This document shows, piece by piece, positions 10,324 through 18,910 of a stretch of DNA of 64,000 nucleotides; within the stretch, counting starts at the first letter, position 1; each line of letters opens with the position of its first letter. Location: positions 992,001 through 1,056,000 of the forward strand of contig JARKIF010000016.1 of assembly GCA_029378245.1 (NCBI GenBank), given 5' to 3'. Made by a program: the position numbers and the translations under genes. Source of the DNA: Roridomyces roridus (taxonomy: Eukaryota; Basidiomycota; Agaricomycetes; Agaricales; Mycenaceae). The notes under the pieces were generated by a model. That model did no database searches, was not told the DNA's origin, and saw nothing but the letters and a program-made list of their open reading frames with translations.

Positions 10324-11943
10324 TCACATCGGGCGCGACGTCGAATCGACAGCGCGCGGAACGCAGAAAGAGTTGGGCGTAAAGGTACCATCGGGGTCAG
10401 CAAGCACGCGCGCCTTCTTGAGCCTCTCATACTTCTCCTCGTCCTCGTAATACGTACGCCACACCGCGTCGAGGTTGAAGTTCCCGTAAGAGCCCCACAA
10501 CACGCGGCGATCAGTCGCGCTGAACATTCCTTTGGGGCCGTTGGCTTGATCGTCCGTCTTCTGGGCCCACGCCTCGGCGTCTCGACGGTTCTCGGGGAGG
10601 TGGAAATTGTCGAGGACCATGCAGAGCGTCGTGTCGCGCCACTGCGGGAGAAAACGTGAGATGCTATGATGAAGGTGACGAGCAGAGATACGTACGCTGA
10701 AAGCCGTCGACTTCTTGTCCCCGTTCCGCGCGAACATAGAATGCTTCCCTCCGAACGCCTGTATCTGCGCGACGAGGAATTGGCCGTTGTTCTTGGGAGC
10801 GACGATGGCATCCATACGATCCGTAGCCCACTGCGCCCATCCGTTCTCCGACAACGCCGTCGAATTGGTGCAGTATGTGCGCTTGACGTACGGGAAAGGG
10901 TATTCGCGCGCCCTCGGCATAATCCACTGACGCATCAACTCCGAGACGGGCTTGGTCTCGACGCCGGTCGTGATTATGGAACCCTTCTCAAAACGTTCGA
11001 ACCACTCGGGGTCGTGAGCAACGCCGTCGCCGAAGGAGACGAACTGCGCAAAGACGAAGATGACGGGGGGCATGGGGTCGGATTTGAGCAGGTCGAGATC
11101 CCGACGAACTTTGTGTTCAAGCCCAGGCACCGCCTTGGAGAACTCGCAATTCTCGCTCATGACGCTGACACAGAGGTCGTAGTTGCGAGGAAAGTCGACG
11201 TCGTCCGACGTGTTGGCGAGGTAACCGAGGATCGTCGCGAGCTTCTCCTTGTTATACAAATGGACAGCGCGCATGCCAACGGAACCCTCGTGGTCTACGT
11301 CCCGCTGGACCTTGACCACAAAGTGCGTCAACACGCCAAAGTTGCCGGGGCTGCCGCCGAGGATAGCAAAGAAGAGGTCGGAGGGATCTCCAGGCGTGAT
11401 CTCGCGCTGCACGCCAGCGTGGTCGACGATGTGGAGGGAAGTCACGGAGTCTGCGAGGAGCCCGAAGCTACGTCCAAGTAGCCCGTAGCCTCCGGTCTGC
11501 ACATGGCCACCGAGATGGACAGCAGAGCACTGGCCGTGCCCAACGAAGACGCCGTTGCTGGCGAGAAAGGTGTGGAACTCGTCGAGGCTATAGCTGACGC
11601 TGGCGCGCACCGAGGGACCTTGTGGATGGTCGGGAAGGTATTTGAGATCTACGTCGCGGCGCTTAAAGGTGTTACGCAAGTCGAGCTGGATATTGTTGGA
11701 AGAAGTGGACGAAGCCCCGCTATACTGGTGGCCACCGGAACGAATGGCGATGGCGATGTTGTTCTCCCTCGCGTGCTCGATGACAAGTTTGATGTCGGCG
11801 ACGTCGAAGGGCTGGACGATGAGACCCGGGTTCATGTGAGATGAGTTGGGGTAGCTGGAGGAGGCGTATTGGTCCCTCTGCTTGGCGTAGTCGGGGTCTG
11901 CTGGCGTAAATTGGAGGCCTTGAACATCTTGGATGGTCTCCAT
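10324..11943 (-). CDS. FAD-linked oxidoreductase (PCMH/BBE type)
   Basis: Two exons, 11943..10696 and 10641..10324, 521 residues. The 54-nt intron is a multiple of three and has no stop, so an unspliced reading would also stay open. The FAD-binding domain shows IRSGGHQYSG, whose His is the usual 8-alpha-histidyl FAD attachment site. It also shows GQCSAVHLGGHVQTGGYG, whose Cys occupies the place of the second (6-S-cysteinyl) link in bicovalent members, followed by GSPGNFGVLTHF. The C-terminal BBE-like segment ends DPDGTFTPNSF. No signal peptide is evident, so an intracellular oxidase is likely. The family oxidises alcohols, sugars or alkaloid-like substrates; the substrate cannot be read from sequence. 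An alpha/beta hydrolase lies next to it on the same strand, but no biosynthetic backbone gene is nearby. Confidence 0.88.
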   Translation of the reverse strand: METIQDVQGLQFTPADPDYAKQRDQYASSSYPNSSHMNPGLIVQPFDVADIKLVIEHARENNIAIAIRSGGHQYSGASSTSSNNIQLDLRNTFKRRDVDLKYLPDHPQGPSVRASVSYSLDEFHTFLASNGVFVGHGQCSAVHLGGHVQTGGYGLLGRSFGLLADSVTSLHIVDHAGVQREITPGDPSDLFFAILGGSPGNFGVLTHFVVKVQRDVDHEGSVGMRAVHLYNKEKLATILGYLANTSDDVDFPRNYDLCVSVMSENCEFSKAVPGLEHKVRRDLDLLKSDPMPPVIFVFAQFVSFGDGVAHDPEWFERFEKGSIITTGVETKPVSELMRQWIMPRAREYPFPYVKRTYCTNSTALSENGWAQWATDRMDAIVAPKNNGQFLVAQIQAFGGKHSMFARNGDKKSTAFSVRISARHLHHSISRFLPQWRDTTLCMVLDNFHLPENRRDAEAWAQKTDDQANGPKGMFSATDRRVLWGSYGNFNLDAVWRTYYEDEEKYERLKKARVLADPDGTFTPNSFCVPRAVDSTSRPM

Positions 11944-12630
11944 GGTGGTGGGAAGGAAAGAGGGTCGTTTGGGGGCGTACTCGAGGGAACGACCTGTATA
12001 AATGTCTGCTGGCCGATTTCAGAAGCGTCCGTCGATTTGATCCAGCAAGTCTATTTGAGTTTTAGGCCCAGACTTACTCGTTCGTCAGAGAGAAGAAGAG
12101 AAGCGCCAGTTTTGATCTGGAAATGTATCCACGGATGTTTCAGTGCACTGGACGCACGGCTTCTTTATATCAAAAAAAATTGCCTGTGGCCGGACGGGAT
12201 TGGGATAAAACTTTGGATAACCAGACAACTTACCTTCTCATCCACCCGAGAAACTGCACCGGGGAGGAGTCAGCCTCGAGGCTTCTACTTGGCCCCACAC
12301 CTGTTGCACGATCCTGCACGACGCACGAGCCTCCCGTGAACGTGTATCTAGAGAAGAAAGAAGGCGCGACTACCCGGGCTTCGGAAAGATATGATGCGCC
12401 ACTAGCTCCGCGTGCCAACAGCCGCGAAATGAACTTGGTCGGACTTTCGGAGGCTCCGGAGAAAACGAGCTGCGAGCGAACGGATAATGAAACCTTTGAA
12501 CAACCAGGCGAATATATCGACACTGTGGATAAAATCATAGAGAGCCCGGAAGCAAGGAGGCGTCAAGACTCGGTCGATACTAAGAAACTTTTAAACAACC
12601 AGCGTCCATAGAGAGTATGGAAGAACTTAC
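11944..12630. other. Intergenic, nothing recognised
   Basis: Upstream of the FAD oxidase and downstream of the hydrolase. Open frames are short and without motifs. Confidence 0.5.
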
Positions 12631-13539
12631 CTACTCAACAGACCGCCGGAGGAGCTCTATCGCATCAGCATATACTCTCTTCCCTTCCTCATTAACCTCC
12701 ATCCCAGGATTCATTTTATCAAACCCATGCCCCACCCCCGATACGCCTACAAATTTCACCTCCTTTCCCCGCCGCTCCTGCTTCAACCGCTCCACAAACC
12801 TCTCCGCAGACTGGCAAAGCGGATCGTCCTCCCCCATCGTAACCCAAACTCGCTCGGGAAAACTCCCCGCCTGCGCATACGCTGGTGCAAGCCGTGCATC
12901 TGAATGCGAGACGGTCCCAGGGACGACGTAGCATGCGAAGAAGTGACGCATGAGCGCAGGCGGGAGGAGCGGGTCGGTCGAGGGGCGCGTTATATCCTTG
13001 GCGATGTCCATGGGGGGATAAAACACCGCTGCGGCGCTGACGTGGTCGGGACCCAGCAGACTCGCAAGGCCCAGAGCAAGGCAACCGCCCGAGCTGAACC
13101 CGCTGAGAGCGATCTTGGTGTGAGGATTTTGAGCGAGGACGTGTAGAGCGACGTCCTCGGCGTCTTCGAGCGGGAGAGGAAACGGGTTTTCTGGTGCCTT
13201 GCGGTAGTCGGCGTCTACCACGACCCAGCTCAGTTTCTCTGCTACTGTGGCGCACCACGCTTCGTCTTGTCCGAGACCAGGCACGCAGAACCCGGAGCCG
13301 TGGAAGTTGATGAGTATGGGCAGCGTTTGGTCATCGGAGGATGCAGGTCGGTACCACCGCACGCGAATCCTACGGCCTTGGTCTCGTGAGCATATGGAAT
13401 CTTCCACACGCGCTACTTTTGGGTTGCTGAATGCGGGGAAAGGGTATCGGAGGCGCTGGATGGAAATGAAGAGCCGGAGGGCTTTTGTGACAAGCCAGAG
13501 GCGTAGGTAGGTGAGGGACCAGGGGTGGTGTCTTGACAT
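12631..13539 (-). CDS. Alpha/beta hydrolase, hormone-sensitive-lipase type
   Basis: Intronless, 302 residues. Starts MSRHHPWSLTYLRLWLVTKAL, a hydrophobic/basic lead that could be a membrane anchor. Active-site features of the HSL (alpha/beta hydrolase-3) fold are visible. The oxyanion box is HGSGF in place of the usual HGGGF. Next comes ADYRKAPENPFP. The nucleophile elbow is GFSSGG in place of GDSAGG. The acid is the Asp of GEDDPL and the His lies in GVGHGF. Likely an esterase or lipase on short acyl esters. The altered HGGG and GDSAGG boxes keep the catalytic residues, so activity is plausible. It shares the strand of the FAD oxidase but is separated from it by about 690 bp. Confidence 0.88.
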   Translation of the reverse strand: MSRHHPWSLTYLRLWLVTKALRLFISIQRLRYPFPAFSNPKVARVEDSICSRDQGRRIRVRWYRPASSDDQTLPILINFHGSGFCVPGLGQDEAWCATVAEKLSWVVVDADYRKAPENPFPLPLEDAEDVALHVLAQNPHTKIALSGFSSGGCLALGLASLLGPDHVSAAAVFYPPMDIAKDITRPSTDPLLPPALMRHFFACYVVPGTVSHSDARLAPAYAQAGSFPERVWVTMGEDDPLCQSAERFVERLKQERRGKEVKFVGVSGVGHGFDKMNPGMEVNEEGKRVYADAIELLRRSVE

Positions 13540-14555
13540 TCGTGTCCTGGTCGTAGACTGTGGGAATCGGTATCAAATTGGGCGACAAGGCGGTCTGTTG
13601 TCACCGTGGCAGAATCGTACGATGTTCTAAAAAGGGGATTCAACTTTCAAGCGCGTCATTCATGCATTATTCTCTTTCCTGAAAATTTCTTTCAACTCGT
13701 TCCCAGTGTTTACACACACCCTCAACTCCTCCGGACAGTCCACAGTGGCACAGTTCATCTGCCTCTTCGAATGCACGCCTTGCATTCTCATCCGCGGGAA
13801 ACGTAGGCGGAGGTGTTTTAATTTGGAGACGAGGTCGACGGTGACGTAGAGGAAGCTGCTTGAAAGTCGAGCGTGAGTCCGATGAGCAGGTTGGGCGCAG
13901 GCGACGAGGACGGAAGTGGTTGAACCGGGTCACACTCCGTCACGCTGACATCAATGTCGTGCCTTGTCGTGCCGGTCATCGGTGTTTCACTCTGAATTTG
14001 CCGTCGACAATTTGGCCGAATCTGACGTGTTCTTTGTTTCCTCCCCTGGGCTCCCCTGAAGACGGATGCATGTACGTATGCTACACGGCGAATGACAATC
14101 GAGACCCGCCCGAATCTCTCCCACTGAGCTCCGCGACTTCCTCTGAACCTCTGGTTTCAAAGCGGGCCGGCGGCCTCCTTATTCACCGGCGCGGATCGGC
14201 CAAATTGGTTCCGCGGATGTTGTTGATCTTTGTGGCCAATTTGTGGCCCAGCTCCACACGCCGCTGTACCGGACGGTACCCGAGCCGCATGCTTCTTGTC
14301 TGGGGCTCCTTCCAATTGACTGGTGCTAGCACCGACAGCGACGAAGCAAGTGCAATTGCTTGGCACCCATTTCGGCAGTCGGGGTTCCTCTTTCGGCGAC
14401 TACAGCTCGCAGATCCCATCCCATTAAGTACTAAATCAAACCGTCGGTGATGTAGTCCTGACCCCTTGATGGTCTCGCGGTGAGTACTTAACAGATTCAA
14501 CTGCTGCCACATGGTGATTTGTCGATCGGCGACTCCCTCCCTCCCTTCCTTCTCA
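13540..14555. other. Intergenic containing a GST relic
   Basis: Apart from the GST relic listed separately, no feature is recognised. Sequence from about 14500 may hold the 5' untranslated region of the methyltransferase. Confidence 0.5.
13690..13920 (-). pseudogene. Relic of a glutathione S-transferase gene, internally deleted
   Basis: The sequence matches both ends of the intact GST gene at 17121-17816. One end has CCCTCAACTCCTCCGGACA and CTGCCTCTTC.AATGC.CGCC, the 3' end of the gene. The other has GACGAGGTCGACGG..ACGTAG and AAGCTGCTTGA, its 5' end. About 500 bp of the middle is gone and the frame is broken. Even the 3' flank (CGTTCCCAG) is similar, so this is a decayed gene duplicate rather than a retrocopy. 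Confidence 0.75.
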
Positions 14556-16624
14556 ATGTCGATGTACTCACGGTCGCAACTTCTCAACACGCCTGCGACG
14601 CACGCATACTCACTCATTGGCGCGCTGGATTCGGCGTGGACCGCTCTCACGGAGGCTATCGTCGGTACCGGTTGGAGAGCTCTGCATCCTATAGCGCGGA
14701 CGAATATCTTGGAGTGAAGATCCTCCGGACCTGCATCTATCCTCGGGCTGATGTATCATTCATTCCAGTGTTCTCAGCAAGATCAAGGTCGGGAAAATCA
14801 CTGTCTTGACGACGGAGAAGACGTACAATTTTGGAATGCTCGACGCTGATCTGCGAGCAACTTTGGATATCAAGTCGGATGCCTTTTGGGTGCGGGTTGG
14901 GCTCTTCACGGATTTGGGACTCGCCGAGGCGTTCATGTTTGGTGACGGTACCCAGGCATATTGTTTGAATTCCGCAAGTACGCTTACCTTCTCTCCGATA
15001 GTTGACTGCGAGGACGTGTCTTCTCTGATACAAGTGAGCAGTCATCCATCTATCAATCGACGTTGATGGACGCATCGAACCAAGATTTTAATCGCCAACC
15101 GACGAGAGCTGACAGCGGTGGACACTCTGCTGGCATCGGTACTGGCCAAAGGTCGCACACTGACGAGCAGCAAATTCATTGGGAGCCTCACAAATTCGAG
15201 AGCAAATATATCTGCGCACTATGATATCGGGAACACTATGTCAGTTCCATGCCAGCTCCCCCTGAATTCGATGACGACGACGAGTTTCAGGTTCTCAGCG
15301 TTTTTGAGCGAGGACATGAATTATTCGTCGGCGGTATTCTTGGATTACAATGGAGATCTCGATCCTACTGTTTCCGTGCGCGAGTCGCTGGAAGAAGCAC
15401 AAATGAGGAAACTCAGGTACGTGGCCAATCTGCTTTGCCACTGTTTCGATATCCTGAAGTGTTTTAGGTTGATACTCAAGAAGGCAAATATTCAACCTGG
15501 ACAGCGGGTCCTGGAAATCGGTGCGTCGATGCGAACGACTACCGATATCATACAGTACATGATTGAATGAATACCAGGCACCGGCTGGGGCAGCCTAGCA
15601 ATCCTCGCTGCGAAAACATTCAACTGTACCGTCGACACCCTCACTCTATCATCCAACCAAGCCGACCTCGCCCGCCAACGAATCGCCTCCGCCAAGCTCT
15701 CTGACAAAATCACAGTCCACTGCATGGACTTTCGCGACTGCAGGAAGAATGCCGAATGGGCGGGTTCGTTCGATAGGTTCATCTCGGTGGAGATGATCGA
15801 ACACGTTGGCAAGGATTTTTTCGAAGAGTATTGGGCTGTGGTTGATTGGGCGTTGAGCCCTGAGACGGGTGTCGGCGTCGTACAGGGGATAACTATCCCG
15901 GAATCTCGTGAGTGCTTGCTGCTTCCTTGTCGAATTCCCGCCTGTCGACGGCGCTACTAACTACCAACCAACCTTGCCAGGCGTTCGGGGGTACGACGAG
16001 AGTGGAGCCGACTTTGTGCAAAAATGGGTAAATTCAAATTCAAACTTGTTGCCTTCCCTGCCCCTGCCATGCTAATCTAAGTTCCTTTAGAGTTAGTCCT
16101 TCACCACGCTTCGCGGATCACTAACCAATCTTAATCGGACTGTAGTCTTCCCAGGTGGATACCTGCCGAGTTTCAGCCTAATCGTCAAGACGTTGAATCA
16201 AGGCAGCCGAGGACGCCTCGTGATGGATTCAGTGCTCAACATCGGGCCTCACTATGCACGGACGCTGCGCGAGTGGAAGAGGCGGTTTCTGGCTAATTGG
16301 GATGGAGTGGTAGCCCAGGCTTTGAAGGAGGAGTATGATTTGGATGAACAAGGTCTCGAAATCTTCAAACGAAAATGGATATGTGCGTCTTCCTTCCTTC
16401 TTCGTGTACTTGGTGGAGTTCTGCCAGCTAACGTCTATCGTACCCGCAGACTACTTGTCAGTCCTTCAACTCAACTGACAGAGGGAATTAACGGCTGATT
16501 GATTCTACACAGCTCATACTGCGAAGCTGCGTTCAAAACGCGGACCCTCGGAGACCATGTTGTTACATTCACGAGGGAGGGTAATGTCGCGTTTGGGTGC
16601 GATGTGCCGGCGAGCTTGGTGTAA
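14556..16624 (+). CDS. Cyclopropane-fatty-acyl-phospholipid-synthase-type methyltransferase, with a 1-nt exon
   Basis: SAM-dependent CFA-synthase family, which acts on unsaturated acyl chains of membrane lipids; 478 residues. Exons: 14556..14713, 14769..14947, 15002..15033, 15085..15239, 15291..15416, 15468..15520, 15578..15907, 15981..16027, 16091, 16146..16382, 16450..16456 and 16513..16624. Every join keeps frame. Motifs: FTDLGLAEAFMFGD, NISAHYDIGN, SAM loop VLEIGTGWGSLAIL, SVEMIEHVG, QKWIFPGGYLPS and NIGPHYARTLREW. Exon 9 is the single base A at 16091. A one-intron model from 16028 to 16145 shifts frame and hits a stop, while the 1-nt exon supplies the Ile of WIFPGG. Exon 11 has only 7 nt. 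The family YSCA motif reads YSSA, so the Cys near the bicarbonate site is replaced by Ser. This may be a methyltransferase with changed chemistry. Confidence 0.88.
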
Positions 16625-17120
16625 TCTAAATCTAATTCAACATGTGTATTGGAAGTAAGTATGTCTTCGATAGAACGGCAAACCATGAGATCAAGGTGAG
16701 CAGAACTTGAGAGTACCTGCTCCCGATTCTGGTCCGGTTTGGAAATCAAATCCCAGAGACATGTCGAAACTTGACTGGGGAATTGATTGTTGACCACGAA
16801 AGTCGTCCAGCTTCATCTGGCTTCAAAATCCCGGCACTGGAGACCGAGTGACCCCGGAGGAACTTGAGCGTAGGCTCAAAACTACATGGGGACGGGAGGA
16901 CGGGGAAAAGAAACACGGCGAAAGCGCGATTGAGTCTTTGAATCTCTTGTCAAGTCGGGGAAGAGTCGAAGATGTGGCTCGGACAAAAGAGCCGAAATAC
17001 TGTGCAATTACACTGATCCGTCATTTGCTTCGGAACGACCTCGGCCTTGCCTTGCTTCACAATAAAGCGTTTCTGAGGGCTCTTGCCTGAAAAGCTGGTT
17101 CAATATCGTTCCCAGAATAT
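16625..17120. other. Convergent intergenic spacer
   Basis: Lies between the methyltransferase stop and the GST stop. It should hold both 3' ends. No other feature is seen. Confidence 0.5.
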
Positions 17121-17816
17121 CTAAGCCCTCAACTCCTCCGGACAATCCACCTGCCTCTTCCAATGCGCGCCCCGGAACGCCTCCATCCCCATCGCATTCT
17201 CATACACCCTCTTCACGCACGGCCATTCTGAAGCAAGCCTCCCCTCCTCGACACCCAACCTCTCCACCGCATTCCACACCGTCGGTACAAGGCACGCATC
17301 CGCGATCGTCGGCGTATCTCCCACGCAAAACTTGCCAGCGCTGTGCACCAGTAACCGCTCAAGTGCAGTCAACCCGACTTCGGTGACCTCGCGCACGTAG
17401 GAAGACAGTGCGTCGGCCCCTGCGAGTTGGTTCACACGGCCCATGATGCGCAGCGATGTGGGGCCCTGCATGTCGGCGATGCAGAGTGCTGCGATGGAGC
17501 GTGCGGCGGCGCGGCCACGGGGGTCAGTCGGCGGGGGGAGGAGCGGGGGTGCAGAGGGGAAGGCTTCTTCGAGGTATTCGAGGGCTGCGCTCGATTGGGT
17601 TATTACGATCTCATCCTCTGAGGAGGAGGAGGAAGTGGCGACAAGCGTGGGGACGGTGCGGTTTGGATTGAGCGCAACGTAGGCGGGAGTGTAGTTTGCT
17701 TTGGCGACGAGGTCGACGGCAACGTAGGTGTAAGGAAGCTGCTTGAGCGCGAGTGCGATACGCAGGCGCGACGAGGACGATGAGCGGAAGTTGTTGTGAA
17801 GGGCGAGTGTGGTCAT
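17121..17816 (-). CDS. Zeta-class glutathione S-transferase / maleylacetoacetate isomerase-like
   Basis: Intronless, 231 residues. N-terminal thioredoxin-like domain starts MTTLALHNNFRSSSSSRLRIALALK. The zeta-class signature S-S-C-x-W-R-V-R-I-A-L appears here as SSSSRLRIAL, with Cys replaced by Ser and Trp missing. It continues ALNPNRTVPTL, ITQSSAALEYLEE and PPLLPPP. The C-terminal helical domain has GDTPTIADACLVP, the usual N-capping/D motif region. Zeta GSTs isomerise maleylacetoacetate in tyrosine breakdown, but the altered SSCxWR motif makes that activity uncertain. A decayed duplicate lies at 13690-13920. A TATA-like box sits 35 bp upstream of the start. Confidence 0.85.
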   Translation of the reverse strand: MTTLALHNNFRSSSSSRLRIALALKQLPYTYVAVDLVAKANYTPAYVALNPNRTVPTLVATSSSSSEDEIVITQSSAALEYLEEAFPSAPPLLPPPTDPRGRAAARSIAALCIADMQGPTSLRIMGRVNQLAGADALSSYVREVTEVGLTALERLLVHSAGKFCVGDTPTIADACLVPTVWNAVERLGVEEGRLASEWPCVKRVYENAMGMEAFRGAHWKRQVDCPEELRA

Positions 17817-17850
17817 CGATCTAAGCGGGGTTCCGATTTGGCACCAGTGG

Positions 17851-17856
17851 TTTATA
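17851..17856 (-). promoter_or_regulatory. TATA-like box of the GST gene
   Basis: TATAAA on the minus strand, about 35 bp before the ATG at 17816. Position fits a core promoter with a short 5' leader; sequence evidence only. Confidence 0.4.
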
Positions 17857-18090
17857 TCTTCGGCGTGCCGAGATGAGATTACTCATGCCCAACTCATGAC
17901 CGGGGTCAGGTGCAAGTTGCGGTTCATTACACAGAAAAAATTCCACCTGCCGTATAGGTCTCTCGAAATCATTATCATAACAAGTACATTGGCATATACA
18001 CCTGTGAGAAGTAGGAGCATAAGATAAGTTAACGTCGAGCAGGGTATGAATAAAGTCCATGCAGAATGCAATAAAACGAGTGTGTTGCGT

Positions 18091-18534
18091 TCATGCAGAT
18101 ATGCGGTGGGTTGGTGTATGGTGTGCCCTTTCCTTCTTGCGACCCCCGCGATTGCAGCCGCCGTGCACGAGGGTGTAACCAGGATGGCATGAGTCTGTTG
18201 TGCGGATGTCACCGAGTAGAAAAGAAAGCAGTTGAGAGCACGCACAAACATCGCAAACGCCCCGTACACATGCAGCGCCTCGTACTCCAGGATAGTCGCC
18301 ACACGCCTCGCCTTCTCCGGTCGAGACGCACCCGCCACAGTTGTCAACGTCCTCGCCGGGCATGATGCACTCAAAGTCGAATCGCCCGACGGGGCAGGCG
18401 CGCGTTCCCGCTGGGCACTAAGAGTTGTCAGGGGCTACTATAATCTCCAGTTAAAGACGATATGGGCGTACGGCTTTCATGGCCTCCGGAGCCAGCTCAA
18501 TCTGTTGGAACGACTCGACTGTCGAGCAGGAGAC
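18091..18534 (-). CDS. priA-like cysteine-rich secreted protein (C-terminal exons; N terminus unresolved)
   Basis: Three exons join in frame: 18534..18472, 18417..18246 and 18194..18091. The spliced C-terminal domain shows the basidiomycete priA-like cysteine pattern: CPAGTRACPV, FECIMPGEDVDNCGGC, GEACGDYPGVRGAACVRG, VYSCHPGYTL. The matching family is secreted and abundant in fruiting mushrooms; its molecular role is unknown. The end is a basic His/Arg-rich tail. Upstream at 18910..18734 (-) a frame starts MLRQLLTVFTLIIYLEALVG, a good signal peptide followed by ASSNPC. It could be the first exon, but I could not find a join that keeps frame through 18535-18733. Confidence 0.65.
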
Positions 18535-18733
18535 CTGAAAACAGTCGTTCTTTCAGGACCTGATTCCGGTGCACGGAAAGAAGAATGAATGACGCACCAA
18601 GCATGACCCCTCACTCAATCTTGCGCTGCATCCCGAACGGAAGGATCCCTTGAGGATTGCGTTGGCTGTAGGTGGCGAGGACTTTTGAATGTAATGTACA
18701 CACCATAATTCCGGTACGTCGTTTGCATTCACA

Positions 18734-18910
18734 CTAAAAATCTCGGTCAACACCATGGATATGATCCTGCATGGAGAACCACCGCACCGAGTTATTGTCC
18801 TTGGAAGGGACGAGTGTGCCAGTGGCACAGGGATTCGAGGAAGCTCCGACTCCGACGAGGGCCTCGAGGTAGATGATGAGAGTAAAGACGGTGAGTAGCT
18901 GGCGCAGCAT
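18734..18910 (-). CDS. Possible signal-peptide exon of the priA-like gene or small secreted protein
   Basis: Frame of 58 residues beginning with a strong hydrophobic leader (MLRQLLTVFTLIIYLEALVGVGAS) and then a Cys-containing polar tail. Its place and strand fit a first exon for the gene at 18091-18534. It could also stand alone as a small secreted protein. Confidence 0.35.
   Translation of the reverse strand: MLRQLLTVFTLIIYLEALVGVGASSNPCATGTLVPSKDNNSVRWFSMQDHIHGVDRDF

Noticed and set aside
10666..11481. 271-codon plus-strand frame opposite the FAD oxidase
   Set aside because: Shadow of the real minus-strand gene, which has clear FAD-binding motifs.
16028..16145. Single 118-nt intron in the methyltransferase
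   Set aside because: It shifts the reading frame, reaches a stop within a few codons, and loses the IFPGG motif. The two-intron reading with a 1-nt exon fits better.
10324..18534. Secondary-metabolite gene cluster (oxidase, hydrolase, methyltransferase, GST)
   Set aside because: No polyketide, peptide or terpene synthase is present. Strands are mixed, and the methyltransferase is a lipid-type enzyme, so clustering is likely chance.
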